Assembly: GCA_030426955.1 (NCBI GenBank)
Contig: JAUHXS010000004.1
Location: 1 to 64,000, forward strand
Origin: Bacteroidia bacterium
GTDB lineage: Bacteria; Bacteroidota; Bacteroidia; Chitinophagales; JAUHXS01
Reading direction: 5' to 3'
Length of the DNA stretch: 64,000 bases
Shown here piece by piece: positions 1-8,924 of this stretch. The notes beneath the pieces were generated by a model. The model was not told the origin of the DNA. It ran no database searches and saw only the letters and a list, made by a program, of their open reading frames with translations. Within the stretch, counting starts at the first letter, position 1; every line of letters begins with the position of its first letter. The position numbers and the translations under genes were made by a program.

Positions 1-111
1 TTTCTAATCAATATTCTTGGTGCGTTAACTGCTTACTGCTTTTTTCCTAAAAAACCTTCGCTTAATATTGATTTTATCCCTAATGATAATCAACTTTTAA
101 TTGCTGCTTAA
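1..111 (+). CDS. 3' end of an unidentified, possibly membrane, protein (partial)
   Basis: The window opens inside a frame that runs to a TAA at 109-111. The visible 36 residues begin with a hydrophobic stretch (FLINILGALTAYCFF) followed by a short polar tail (PKKPSLNIDF and onward). A last membrane helix plus short cytoplasmic tail is typical of transporters, but the fragment is too short to name a family. The next gene is on the other strand and converges with it. The frame could also be chance, since only the end is seen. Confidence 0.35.
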   Translation, partial: FLINILGALTAYCFFPKKPSLNIDFIPNDNQLLIAA

Positions 112-260
112 ACCGAACTCACGTTAATTAAGAGTAAAACTTAACCTTTATTGACGAACTGCATTAAATGTCAGCTTGTTATTGAATGAACCAATTATGG
201 ATAGGGACTTTTTCTTTAATCCAAATATTGAAGGCTGGTCGTGAGCGATTTAATTAAATT

Positions 261-875
261 CTACTGATGATCTTTCACAGACTTACTTAATATATTATAA
301 AGCAGCTCTTTCGCTCTGTGTAACTGGGCTTTTACAGTACCGAGCGGCAGCTCCAATTGCTCAGCTATTTCGTCGTATGAAAATTCTTTGAAATATCTCA
401 TTTCGATCAAAACTCTATATTTTGGTTTAAGCTTATCTACAACATCTTTCATCAAACGCTTACGCTCTTTTTTTATAAACTTCTCTTCTGGATCCAAACC
501 ATCAGACTCTAAATCATATGACGGGGCAGTGCCCTCGGCATCATTATTAATAGGCTGATCTATAGAAAACGTATCTAGCTTTTTCTTCCGAATAAAATCA
601 ATACTATTATTTAATGCAATCTTAAATAGCCAAGTACTGAAAGCAAAATCAGGACTATATTTATGTAAGTTTTGAAAAGCTTTCCCAAAAGCTTCTATCG
701 TCAGATCATCTGCATCATCTCTATTGTGAACCATTTTAAGGATCATATAATAAATAGAATCCCTATAACGCTCCATCAAACCCGCAAATGCTACTTGGTC
801 ACCTTCATTAACGGCTCTCTTAACTAGCTCAAAGTCTTCCTGCGCCCGCGGTGAAAAATCTGCATTTACTTCCAT
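261..875 (-). CDS. ECF-type RNA polymerase sigma factor
   Basis: A 204-residue sigma-70 family protein of the extracytoplasmic function class, which would direct RNA polymerase to a small regulon. Region 2 covers about residues 40-105 (DADDLTIEAFGKAF, then FSTWLFKIALN). Region 4 is at about 140-200, with the helix-turn-helix FSYDEIAEQLELPLGTVKAQ. Between them is an acidic linker (DAEGTAPSYDLESDGLDPEE). There is no region 1 or 3, as usual for ECF factors. The start codon lies inside the last codons of the upstream glycosyltransferase gene (10-base overlap), so the two are probably co-transcribed. No anti-sigma factor gene is adjacent in the window. Confidence 0.93.
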   Translation of the reverse strand: MEVNADFSPRAQEDFELVKRAVNEGDQVAFAGLMERYRDSIYYMILKMVHNRDDADDLTIEAFGKAFQNLHKYSPDFAFSTWLFKIALNNSIDFIRKKKLDTFSIDQPINNDAEGTAPSYDLESDGLDPEEKFIKKERKRLMKDVVDKLKPKYRVLIEMRYFKEFSYDEIAEQLELPLGTVKAQLHRAKELLYNILSKSVKDHQ

Positions 876-1966
876 CTCTCTTCTTTTCGGATAAACATCT
901 TAAAAGCTAAAATAACATAAATAATGCTTGATAAGAAATCCAATATAGGAGTAATCAACCAAAAGTCATACTCCATAAATGTCTTGGTATTTTTTTTGTG
1001 CAATAAAAGTATTAATGATATATGAACAAAAATAAGACCTATAGCAACGTCAGAAAATCTTGTCATCAAGATTATTATCATTAACGGATAACTTCCAAAT
1101 CTTGCTAAATTGAACAAAACAAGTGCTAGCTTCATTTTAAAATTATAGTAAAAGGCCGTTGAGTGATGCCTATTTTTTTGTCTTAAAAATCCCGATAAAT
1201 CTTTCTCAGCATCAGAATAGATGAAACTATTCGGATCTAATTGATATACTGTATTAGTTTTCTTTGCCATCAGCTGTACTAATAAGTCATCATCGCCTGA
1301 TAACATATTCTCAACCTTTGAAAAACCTCCTACCTCTTTAAATAATGACTTTTCATATAGCAGATTGCGCCCCACTCCCATATAAGTCAATCCCATTTTT
1401 GCAAATGACATGTATTGCAACGCAATCATGAATGCATCAAACCTGACTAGTTTGTTAAACCAACCTTTGCTCTTTGCAAATGGTCCGTATCCAAGAACTA
1501 ATCGACAATCATCTCCAGCGGGTTCTAGCATTTTCGTAACCCAAAGCTTTGATGCAGGGCTACAATCAGCATCGGCTAACAAAAGCCAATCATTCGTAGC
1601 ATCGTCAATACCCGAAAGCAAAGCTGTCTTTTTACCTCTAAGCTTATAATCAGGATTACTTTTTAGAATTTTTAATCGCTCATTATTTTTGACAACACTC
1701 TCTAACCACTTCCAAGTTTCATCGGTTGATTGATCATCTACTACAATCACTTCAAAATTGTCATAATCTTGCTCCAATACTTTTGACAAATTTTTCTGTA
1801 AGTTTGCTATCTCATTTTTGGCACAAATAATAACAGAAACTGATTTACTTGAAGCATTTTGAGAAGGCAATATTTTTTTATTATCGGTAAGCAAATAAAA
1901 CAACAATAAATAGCCCCAGTAAATGGTTAACGTAACGAAAAGAAAGAGCAAGAATACCTGATCCAC
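866..1966 (-). CDS. Membrane-anchored family 2 glycosyltransferase
   Basis: 366 residues. An N-terminal membrane helix (about residues 4-26) is followed by a GT2 (GT-A fold) domain with SVIICAKNEIANL, the nucleotide-binding VVDDQSTDETW and the metal-binding LLLADADCSP. Further on, GDDDLLVQLM and RQKNRHHS stand where processive GT2 enzymes have the ED and QxxRW motifs. Two or three C-terminal membrane helices follow. It probably moves a sugar onto a lipid or growing glycan at the inner membrane; donor and acceptor cannot be read from sequence. Its 3' end overlaps the sigma factor gene by 10 bases, and its start is only 22 bases from the divergent tgt gene. Confidence 0.88.
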   Translation of the reverse strand: MDQVFLLFLFVTLTIYWGYLLLFYLLTDNKKILPSQNASSKSVSVIICAKNEIANLQKNLSKVLEQDYDNFEVIVVDDQSTDETWKWLESVVKNNERLKILKSNPDYKLRGKKTALLSGIDDATNDWLLLADADCSPASKLWVTKMLEPAGDDCRLVLGYGPFAKSKGWFNKLVRFDAFMIALQYMSFAKMGLTYMGVGRNLLYEKSLFKEVGGFSKVENMLSGDDDLLVQLMAKKTNTVYQLDPNSFIYSDAEKDLSGFLRQKNRHHSTAFYYNFKMKLALVLFNLARFGSYPLMIIILMTRFSDVAIGLIFVHISLILLLHKKNTKTFMEYDFWLITPILDFLSSIIYVILAFKMFIRKEERWK

Positions 1967-1988
1967 CTGACAAATAAACGTATTTTAT

Positions 1989-3119
1989 TTGAAATTCAAA
2001 CTTCAACATACTGACATTAATAGCAACGCTAGAGCGGGTATCTTAACAACCGACCATGGAGAAATCAAAACACCAATCTTCATGCCAGTTGGAACACTTG
2101 GGAGCGTAAAAGGCGTTCCCAACAAGGAACTCAAAGATGACATCAATGCAGAAATTATTCTTGGAAACACCTACCATCTTTACCTTAGACCAGGAACAGA
2201 AATCATTAATAAAGTCGGTGGCTTGCATCAATTCATCAATTGGGACAAGCCAATCTTGACAGATAGTGGTGGTTATCAGGTATATTCGTTATCGCCAACA
2301 AGAAAAATCACAGAAGAGGGGGTGAAATTTAAGTCGCATATTGACGGTTCAAATCTTTTCCTTACTCCTGAAAGTGCTATAGACATTCAAAGAAATATTG
2401 GTGCCGATATCATCATGGCTTTTGATGAGTGCACACCCTACCCTTGTGATAAAAAGTATGCAAAAAGCTCAATGCTGCTAACGCACAGATGGCTAAAGCG
2501 TTGCAAGGACTACTTTGAAAAAACGAACCCAGTTTACGATTACAATCAAAGTTTATTCCCTATCGTTCAGGGAAGCACTTATACGGACTTAAGAAAAGAG
2601 TCTGCCAAATATATAACCGATTTAGATATGGAAGGCAATGCCATTGGTGGGCTATCTGTTGGTGAACCTGCAGAGGAGATGTACGCCATGACAGATGTCG
2701 TTTGTGAAATACTTCCTAAAGAAAAACCTCGCTATCTAATGGGAGTTGGTACTCCTGCCAACATATTGGAATGTATTGCACTCGGTATTGATATGTTTGA
2801 CTGTGTAATGCCTACCAGAAATGGTAGAAACGGTATGCTTTTTACGGCTAATGGAATTATGAACTTAAAAAACAAAAAGTGGGAGCGTGATTTTAGCCCT
2901 ATTGATGAGTCGAGCAACTCCTATTTGAGCAGAGAGCACTCTAAAGCATATTTAAGACACCTCTTCATGTCAAAAGAAAGACTTGCAGGACAAATTGCCA
3001 GCATCCACAATCTTTCGTTTTATTTATGGCTAGTCCGAGAGGCTAGAATACAGATTGAATCTGGTAGTTTTACTACTTGGAAAGAAAAAATGGTCAAACA
3101 AGTATCAACCAGATTGTGA
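1989..3119 (+). CDS. tgt: Queuine tRNA-ribosyltransferase (tRNA-guanine transglycosylase)
   Basis: 376 residues. Tgt swaps guanine 34 of GUN-anticodon tRNAs (Asp, Asn, His, Tyr) for a 7-deazaguanine precursor. Family hallmarks are HTDINSNARAGILTTDHG at the N-terminus, PIFMPVGTLGSVKGV, ILTDSGGYQVYSL with an active-site Asp, the substrate-binding GGLSVGEP, and MPTRNGRNGMLFT. The start is a TTG; the conserved N-terminal residues leave no ATG choice, since the next ATG would delete them. The three zinc-binding cysteines known from Escherichia and Zymomonas Tgt are all serine here (S309, S311, S314), while the zinc-site histidine (H340) remains. The stop overlaps the next start (TGATG), so translation is probably coupled to the permease gene. 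Confidence 0.96.
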   Translation: MKFKLQHTDINSNARAGILTTDHGEIKTPIFMPVGTLGSVKGVPNKELKDDINAEIILGNTYHLYLRPGTEIINKVGGLHQFINWDKPILTDSGGYQVYSLSPTRKITEEGVKFKSHIDGSNLFLTPESAIDIQRNIGADIIMAFDECTPYPCDKKYAKSSMLLTHRWLKRCKDYFEKTNPVYDYNQSLFPIVQGSTYTDLRKESAKYITDLDMEGNAIGGLSVGEPAEEMYAMTDVVCEILPKEKPRYLMGVGTPANILECIALGIDMFDCVMPTRNGRNGMLFTANGIMNLKNKKWERDFSPIDESSNSYLSREHSKAYLRHLFMSKERLAGQIASIHNLSFYLWLVREARIQIESGSFTTWKEKMVKQVSTRL

Positions 3120-4198
3120 TGATTAAGAAGATTGACTTATATATCATCCGAAAGTTTTTAGTAACTTTTTTCTTTTCCATACTCCTATTCATTGCAATTT
3201 CAATAGTTATAGACATCACAGAAAAAATAGATGACTTTATTGAAAGCCAACTGAGCATATGGTTGATTATATCAAAGTATTACGTAAGCTTCATCCCATA
3301 TATAGGGGCGATGTTAAGCCCTCTGTTCATATTTATTGCCGTCATCTTCTTCACATCCAAAATGGCTTACAACTCTGAAATCATTGCAATTCTAAGCAGT
3401 GGGGTTAGTTTTTACCGTATGCTAGTTCCATATATTGCTACAGCAATTTTTCTTGTATTAATGCTATTATACATGAACCACTTTCTTGTACCTATTGCGA
3501 ACAAGCAAAGGATTTCTTTTGAAAATCAGTATTTAAGAACGCATTTCAAGACTTACTTCAAAAACGTTCACCTTCAAACAGATTCGACAACATATATCTA
3601 TATGGAAAACTTCAATAGCAGAGATACTGCTGGCTACAAGTTTACTGTTGAAAAAATAAAGGGTGACAAGCTTTACTTCAAAGCCAATGCAAAAAAAATA
3701 AAATGGCATTCAAAAAGTTTGAAATGGACGCTTCAAGATTATATTGTTCGCGAAATAGATTCTATGGAAACTGAATATAAATCAGGAAAGGAATTGCTCA
3801 TGGATTTAAAGTTTGCACCTGAAGACCTTTCAAAAGAAATTCAGGCAAAAGATGAAATGACTTATTTTGAGCTAAACGAATTTATTGATCAAGAGCTGAT
3901 GAGAGGCGCAGAAAATGTAGAATTCTACCTCATTGAAAAGTACAAAAGAACTTCATCGCCTTTCTCTGTGCTAATTCTCACCTTGATTGGAGCAACTATT
4001 GCGTCAAGAAAAGTAAGAGGTGGTATGGGATTTCACATAGCTGCCGGTATAGCTATTAGTGCTCTATATATTGTTATTCTACAATTTTCCAGTACATTTT
4101 CAACCAACGCAAATCTCCCTCCCATTTGGGGCGTATGGATTCCCAATATCATTTTTGGCGTATTTGCTATCTTTTTGTTAGCTAGATCTCCCAAGTAA
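3119..4198 (+). CDS. lptG: LptF/LptG (YjgP/YjgQ) family LPS export permease
   Basis: 359 residues from the ATG at 3119, which overlaps the tgt stop codon; an in-frame upstream start at 3077 would lie inside tgt and is unlikely. The family forms the membrane part of the LptB2FG ABC transporter that extracts lipopolysaccharide from the inner membrane. The protein starts DLYIIRKFLVTFFFSILLF, has three membrane helices, a periplasmic beta-rich domain (about 130-255) and three more helices, ending in LLARSPK. Whether it acts as the F or G subunit cannot be told from sequence, so the symbol is provisional. Bacteroidota often carry these genes scattered, as here. Confidence 0.88.
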   Translation: MIKKIDLYIIRKFLVTFFFSILLFIAISIVIDITEKIDDFIESQLSIWLIISKYYVSFIPYIGAMLSPLFIFIAVIFFTSKMAYNSEIIAILSSGVSFYRMLVPYIATAIFLVLMLLYMNHFLVPIANKQRISFENQYLRTHFKTYFKNVHLQTDSTTYIYMENFNSRDTAGYKFTVEKIKGDKLYFKANAKKIKWHSKSLKWTLQDYIVREIDSMETEYKSGKELLMDLKFAPEDLSKEIQAKDEMTYFELNEFIDQELMRGAENVEFYLIEKYKRTSSPFSVLILTLIGATIASRKVRGGMGFHIAAGIAISALYIVILQFSSTFSTNANLPPIWGVWIPNIIFGVFAIFLLARSPK

Positions 4199-4276
4199 TT
4201 TATGCTTATTCTATCGTACAATCTTCCAATTAAATAAACGTTTTTATATAAAATATATATCTTTACAAATACCATA

Positions 4277-5080
4277 ATGAAAGAACTCAGAAAATACTTG
4301 CTTGCCTTATTTATGTTGCTGATCATAGCCTTGGGATATGCTCAGGGTGGAGATGTTTTTGCAGTTAAAGTATACTCTGGAACTTATCATGGAGATAACG
4401 TAATGCTCAAGAATCCTTATGTTCTCCCAGGAAATAAATACTGCATTGCAGAAATAGTAATCAATGGTAAGAGCAACATCAATATAAACGCAAATGATAT
4501 TGAATTAGACTTATCTGAATACGAAAAGGGAACCTACATCAACATAGAAATACGATATCACAAGGGTTGTTCAGCACCTAGCATTGTCAATCCAAATGCT
4601 CTTAGAGCCGAAAGTACTTACAAAATGGTAGCATTTGAGGCCACAGAAAACAACCTAAAGTGGACTACAAAAAATGAGGTTGCTCAAAAAGCATTTATTA
4701 TTGAGCAAAAAATTTACAACAAGTGGGTTGAGCTTGGAAAAGTTATTAGTAAAGGAACACCAGGATACAATGAATACACTTTCCCAGTTGAACAGTTTTC
4801 TGGTAAAAATGTTTATAGACTAAAGCAAAAAGATATAAAAGACAAGTATGTGTATTCAGAAATTGTTGAATACAACTCTAAATTGGAACCGATAACTTTT
4901 TATCCAGATAAAGTAGAAAACTGTATTTATCTATCCAGAAGAACAAAATATCAGATTTTTACTGAATTTGGCGTTTTAGTGAAACAGGGGGAAGGTTATC
5001 AAATAAAATTACCAAATCTAGAATCAGGTCAGTACTATCTCTACATAGACAATAGGGTAGAGAAAATCGTCAAGCAATAG
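4277..5080 (+). CDS. Secreted protein with a T9SS-like C-terminal region
   Basis: 267 residues with a clear signal peptide (MKELRKYLLALFMLLIIALGYAQ). A fibronectin-like segment typical of Bacteroidota surface proteins spans about residues 125-200: LKWTTKNEVAQKAFIIEQK, then a conserved YRLKQKD and YVYSEIVEYN. The last 70 residues (ITFYPDKVENCIY to SGQYYLYIDNRVEKIVK) resemble a worn type A T9SS sorting domain, whose family pattern has PNP near its start and a G-Y-hydrophobic-K ending. The usual PNP is missing, so export by T9SS is an inference. No specific function can be assigned. Confidence 0.72.
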   Translation: MKELRKYLLALFMLLIIALGYAQGGDVFAVKVYSGTYHGDNVMLKNPYVLPGNKYCIAEIVINGKSNININANDIELDLSEYEKGTYINIEIRYHKGCSAPSIVNPNALRAESTYKMVAFEATENNLKWTTKNEVAQKAFIIEQKIYNKWVELGKVISKGTPGYNEYTFPVEQFSGKNVYRLKQKDIKDKYVYSEIVEYNSKLEPITFYPDKVENCIYLSRRTKYQIFTEFGVLVKQGEGYQIKLPNLESGQYYLYIDNRVEKIVKQ

Positions 5081-5265
5081 TAGCCTGGGTTAGGATTGAG
5101 GCATCAGTATTTAGGAGCTTTGAAACTGAAAGCAAGAAACTAGAAAAACAAGATGTTAGGCACAAACCCAACTTCCAGCTTTTAACTCCAAACCTCTAAC
5201 TTGTCTAAACTTGCAACCTCTAGCTTTGGAAAGCAAAGCATTCATCATTAACATTAATAAGACTT

Positions 5266-5736
5266 TTAAAGTGCCATACTTGGTACTTCCGTAGTATATT
5301 TCACTTCTTTTAACACGAATGAACTTCTAATCTCTCCTACATGCGGTATAGATGCAATTCTTGAAGAATAAAACTCATGGTAAGAGTCGAGATCATGGGC
5401 AATAACTTTGAGCAAAAAATCTTTATCTCCTCCTAATAAGTAACATTCCAAAACTTCTTCAATTCCCATTACCGCATCATAAAATTCCTGAGTTTGCTTA
5501 AACTCAGTAACCTTCAATGCCCCAGTTAAAAATACAATAATAGAAGAGGTAAACTTTTGACGATCTACCAATGCCACATATTTATTAATCACACCACTTT
5601 TTTCCAATCTCTTTATTCTTTCATAAATAGGTGTTTTAGTCAAGTTGAGCTTTTGAGCAATATCATTAATGTTCAACTTTGCATCATGTTGAAGCAACTT
5701 AAGAATCTTATGATCAATGGGATCTAGCTTTGCCAT
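5266..5736 (-). CDS. Lrp/AsnC family transcriptional regulator
   Basis: 156 residues in the standard two-domain layout. An N-terminal winged helix-turn-helix (LDPIDHKILKLLQHDAKLNI, then LTKTPIYERIKRLEKSGVI) is followed by a RAM ligand-binding and oligomerisation domain (about 65-150, with VLECYLLGGDKDFLLKVIAHD). Members sense amino acids or related metabolites. The gene is divergent from ahcY with a 163-base AT-rich gap that holds a perfect 12-base palindrome near its own start, so self-regulation and control of ahcY are plausible but inferred. Confidence 0.93.
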   Translation of the reverse strand: MAKLDPIDHKILKLLQHDAKLNINDIAQKLNLTKTPIYERIKRLEKSGVINKYVALVDRQKFTSSIIVFLTGALKVTEFKQTQEFYDAVMGIEEVLECYLLGGDKDFLLKVIAHDLDSYHEFYSSRIASIPHVGEIRSSFVLKEVKYTTEVPSMAL

Positions 5737-5758
5737 AGGAAATTTTCCTAAAAAAGTT

Positions 5759-5770
5759 TATCAATTGATA
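5759..5770. promoter_or_regulatory. Perfect palindrome TATCAATTGATA, possible Lrp-type operator
   Basis: A 12-base perfect palindrome lies 23 bases upstream of the Lrp/AsnC start codon in the divergent gap to ahcY. Lrp-family proteins bind AT-rich palindromes near their own promoters. The site fits autoregulation, but short AT palindromes also occur by chance in DNA this AT-rich. Confidence 0.3.
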
Positions 5771-5859
5771 TAAAAATAGGAATTTCAACCAAATAAATAA
5801 AAAAAACAGAATATAAAACTAAAATAAAACAAAATAACAGTCCATAAGCCTATTTTTAT

Positions 5860-5867
5860 TACATTTG
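5860..5867 (+). promoter_or_regulatory. -7 promoter element TACATTTG for ahcY
   Basis: TACATTTG matches the Bacteroidota housekeeping -7 consensus TAnnTTTG and sits 32 bases before the ahcY ATG. A clear -33 TTTG is not visible at the expected distance, so the call rests on the -7 box and position. No riboswitch-like structure is seen in the short leader. Confidence 0.5.
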
Positions 5868-5899
5868 CATTAAATAATTAATCAATTAAATTAAATCTA

Positions 5900-7216
5900 A
5901 TGGAAACACCAGTAGAAACATATCAAAAACATAAAGTAAAAGATATCTCTCTTGCTGCATGGGGGAGAAAAGAAATTAACTTAGCAGAGGCAGAAATGCC
6001 TGGACTAATGTCTATCAGAGAAGAATTCAAGGGACAAAAGCCTCTTGCAGGTGCTAGAATTGCTGGATGCCTTCACATGACTATTCAAACCGCTGTCTTA
6101 ATTGAGACTTTAGTAGACTTAGGCGCTGAAGTCACTTGGTCCTCTTGTAATATCTTTTCCACTCAAGATCAAGCCGCTGCTGCTATCGCAGATGCAGGCA
6201 TTTCTGTTTATGCATGGAAAGGAATGACAGAAGAAGAATTTGATTGGTGCATAGAGCAAACTCTTTTCTTTGGAGAAGAGAGAAAACCTCTAAACATGAT
6301 CTTAGATGACGGTGGAGACTTAACCAACATGGTATTTGATAAATACCCAGAGTTAGTTTCAGGAATCAAAGGTTTATCTGAAGAAACCACTACTGGTGTT
6401 CATAGACTATACGAAAGAGAAAAAAATGGCACATTGGTTTTACCAGCGATCAATGTTAACGATTCTGTAACAAAATCTAAGTTTGATAATAAATATGGTT
6501 GTAAAGAATCATTAGTGGATGCCATCAGAAGAGCTACTGATGTGATGATGGCAGGAAAAGTTGCTGTAGTTGCTGGATATGGTGATGTCGGTAAAGGTTC
6601 TGCTCAATCATTGAGAGGTGCAGGAGCTCGTGTAATTGTTACAGAAATTGACCCAATTTGTGCATTGCAAGCTGCAATGGATGGATTCGAGGTGAAGAAA
6701 ATGGACGATGCTGTTAAACGAGCTGACATTGTTGTGACTACAACTGGTAACAAAGACATTATCGTTGATAGACACTTTAAAGCCATGAAAGACAAAACCA
6801 TCGTATGTAACATTGGTCACTTTGATAATGAAATTGATGTTGCTTGGTTAGACAACAACTACGGCTCAACGAAAGATACGATCAAGCCACAAGTTGATAT
6901 GTACAATATTGATGGTAATGACATTATCTTATTAGCAGAAGGACGACTTGTAAACTTAGGTTGTGCTACTGGTCACCCTTCATTTGTAATGTCTAACTCT
7001 TTTACAAATCAAACATTAGCTCAATTAGAGTTATGGCAAAATGCTGGTAAGTATGAAAATAAGGTATATATGCTGCCTAAACATTTAGATGAGAAAGTAG
7101 CTAGATTACACTTAGAAAAAATTGGTGTAGAGCTAGATACTTTATCTCAGGATCAAGCTGAATATATTGGCGTAACGGTTGAAGGACCATATAAGCCCGA
7201 GTATTACAGATACTAA
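5900..7216 (+). CDS. ahcY: Adenosylhomocysteinase (SAH hydrolase)
   Basis: 438 residues. It hydrolyses S-adenosylhomocysteine to adenosine and homocysteine, clearing the product inhibitor of methyltransferases and feeding the methionine cycle. The N-terminal region has [13 protein letters not shown] and [30 protein letters not shown] and the NAD-binding [18 protein letters not shown] follow; the C-terminus ends in KPEYYRY, the conserved tail that completes the neighbouring subunit's NAD site. Length and motifs are normal. It is a single-gene unit with its own -7 box and a strong terminator. Confidence 0.98.
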   Translation: METPVETYQKHKVKDISLAAWGRKEINLAEAEMPGLMSIREEFKGQKPLAGARIAGCLHMTIQTAVLIETLVDLGAEVTWSSCNIFSTQDQAAAAIADAGISVYAWKGMTEEEFDWCIEQTLFFGEERKPLNMILDDGGDLTNMVFDKYPELVSGIKGLSEETTTGVHRLYEREKNGTLVLPAINVNDSVTKSKFDNKYGCKESLVDAIRRATDVMMAGKVAVVAGYGDVGKGSAQSLRGAGARVIVTEIDPICALQAAMDGFEVKKMDDAVKRADIVVTTTGNKDIIVDRHFKAMKDKTIVCNIGHFDNEIDVAWLDNNYGSTKDTIKPQVDMYNIDGNDIILLAEGRLVNLGCATGHPSFVMSNSFTNQTLAQLELWQNAGKYENKVYMLPKHLDEKVARLHLEKIGVELDTLSQDQAEYIGVTVEGPYKPEYYRY

Positions 7217-7240
7217 GTCTGAGATATACTTGATATATTT

Positions 7241-7273
7241 AAAAGGTAGAATGACATCGTTCTACCTTTTTTT
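7241..7273 (+). terminator. Intrinsic terminator after ahcY
   Basis: AAAAGGTAGAA (7241-7251) pairs perfectly with TTCTACCTTTT (7260-7270) around an 8-base loop, with the T-run continuing to 7273. It lies 24 bases after the ahcY stop and before the next plus-strand gene. Confidence 0.9.
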
Positions 7274-7303
7274 ATGTGCACAATTTCAATTTGTTAAGTC
7301 AGA

Positions 7304-8548
7304 GTGAATCAATATTTATCAAAACATCGGTTTTGTGATCCACAAATTAAGGAAAGTCCTTTTCCAGATTTGTTCTTGAGCGTTGTTATTCCATGCTATA
7401 ATGAGCCAGATATTATTACCACGCTTAATTCCTTAAAACTCTGCCAAAAGCCCAAATGTAATGTAGAAGTTATCATTGTTATTAATTCTAGTAAGAATGC
7501 TTCAAAAGAGACTTTGAAGACAAATCAAGATACCAAAAACGATATACTAAATTGGATTGCTAAAAATCAAAATAATGATTTACGATTCTTTGTATTAGAT
7601 ATGCTACTTCCGCAAAAACATGCTGGAGTAGGCTTAGCAAGAAAAGTTGGCATGGATGAAGCAGTATTTAGATTTGAGCAAGTAAACACAGATGGTGTCA
7701 TTGTTTGTTTAGACGCTGATTGTGAAGTTGCTCCGAACTATTTTAGTGAAATAGAAAAGCATTTTAAACAAAATAATAATACAACAGGATGCTCTATTTA
7801 TTACGAGCATGAGCTATCAGGAACACAGTTTGGTGACAAAATTTATGAAGCAATTATCAATTATGAATTATTTCTAAGATATTATAATCAATGTCTTAAG
7901 CATACTGGAGTACCTTATGCCTTTCATACAGTTGGATCATCCATGGCAGTAAAATCTTCTGCTTATCAAAAGCAAGGAGGTATGAATAAACGAAAGGCAG
8001 GGGAAGATTTTTATTTTTTGCATAAAATTATTGAATCAGGTCATTTTTCAGAACTCAATACTACCTGCGTATATCCTTCTCCAAGAGTTTCTGATCGTGT
8101 TCCATTCGGCACTGGAAGAGCTGTAGGGCATTATCTAAAAGAGCAAACTTCGATGTATATGACTTATGATTTCAAATCGTTTCAAGAGCTTAGGATTTTC
8201 TTAAAATCTATGTCTACGTTTTATCAATTAGCATCTGACAGCGTTGAACAAGAATTAGCAAAACTCCCACCAGCTATTAAAGACTTTCTAATTAGAAATA
8301 ATTTCAGATCCACTTTAGAGGAAATAAATACCAATACAAAAAGTATTGAAAGCTTTACAAAACGTTTTTTTAAATGGCTTAATGCTTTTAGAATATTAAA
8401 ATACATTCACTTTGCTCGTGATAATTATTATCCTGACAAGCCAATTTTAGATGTGTGTAAGACCTTATTATGGAATAATAAGATGGAGCAGAATACTTTG
8501 AAGAACCCTAGAGAAATGTTGCTATATTTCCGAAAAATAGAGAGATGA
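7304..8548 (+). CDS. Family 2 glycosyltransferase
   Basis: 414 residues from a GTG start. The GT-A domain shows LFLSVVIPCYNEPDIITTL, VEVIIVINSS, the metal-binding VCLDADCEVAPNYF, and GEDFYFLHKIIESG, where GT2 enzymes have an acidic catalytic residue. VGLARKVGMDEA is also characteristic of a Bacteroidota GT2 subgroup. No membrane helix is apparent, so it is probably cytoplasmic. The substrate is unknown. It stands alone between two terminators. The GTG start is chosen because the next ATG (VGMDEA) lies deep inside the catalytic domain. Confidence 0.85.
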   Translation: MNQYLSKHRFCDPQIKESPFPDLFLSVVIPCYNEPDIITTLNSLKLCQKPKCNVEVIIVINSSKNASKETLKTNQDTKNDILNWIAKNQNNDLRFFVLDMLLPQKHAGVGLARKVGMDEAVFRFEQVNTDGVIVCLDADCEVAPNYFSEIEKHFKQNNNTTGCSIYYEHELSGTQFGDKIYEAIINYELFLRYYNQCLKHTGVPYAFHTVGSSMAVKSSAYQKQGGMNKRKAGEDFYFLHKIIESGHFSELNTTCVYPSPRVSDRVPFGTGRAVGHYLKEQTSMYMTYDFKSFQELRIFLKSMSTFYQLASDSVEQELAKLPPAIKDFLIRNNFRSTLEEINTNTKSIESFTKRFFKWLNAFRILKYIHFARDNYYPDKPILDVCKTLLWNNKMEQNTLKNPREMLLYFRKIER

Positions 8549-8557
8549 TCTAAACAA

Positions 8558-8579
8558 AAAAGGGGCATATGCCCCTTTT
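8558..8579. terminator. Bidirectional intrinsic terminator
   Basis: A perfect palindrome with arms AAAAGGGGCAT and ATGCCCCTTTT sits between the convergent glycosyltransferase and HU genes. T-runs on both strands (from the A-run at 8556 and the TTTT at 8576-8579) suit termination from either side. Confidence 0.88.
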
Positions 8580-8603
8580 CATTATAATAAACTAAGATTT
8601 AGC

Positions 8604-8876
8604 TTATTTTACTTTTGTTGCAAACTCCTTGCCAACTTTAAATTTAGCAACAGTTTTTGCAGCAATTTTGATTTCTTTACCAGTTTGTGGATTTCTTCCA
8701 GTTCTCGCTGCTCTTTTAGCAGAAGAAAAAGTACCAAAACCAACTAAAGTAAGCTTATCTCCTTTCTTTACAGTGTTAATAGTTGTATTAACGAAAGAAT
8801 CTAAAGCTTTAGTAGCAGCTGCTTTGCTGATTCCAGCATCACCTGCAATTTTATCAATTAATTCTCCTTTGTTCAT
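8604..8876 (-). CDS. hup: HU-family DNA-binding protein
   Basis: 90 residues from the ATG at 8876 ([20 protein letters not shown]); a longer frame to 8927 would run through the promoter and is rejected. HU is a dimeric nucleoid protein that bends and compacts DNA. The hallmark [20 protein letters not shown] covers the beta-arm that inserts into the minor groove. A full Bacteroidota promoter lies 49 bases upstream and a terminator follows, so it is a single-gene unit. Confidence 0.96.
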   Translation of the reverse strand: MNKGELIDKIAGDAGISKAAATKALDSFVNTTINTVKKGDKLTLVGFGTFSSAKRAARTGRNPQTGKEIKIAAKTVAKFKVGKEFATKVK

Positions 8877-8924
8877 AACATTTTGATTTTTAATTGTTAA
8901 TAAATAAAAATTATCGAACAGTAG

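Noticed and set aside
5868-5899. SAH or SAM riboswitch upstream of ahcY
   Set aside because: The leader from the -7 box to the start codon is about 30 bases and far too short for a known riboswitch.
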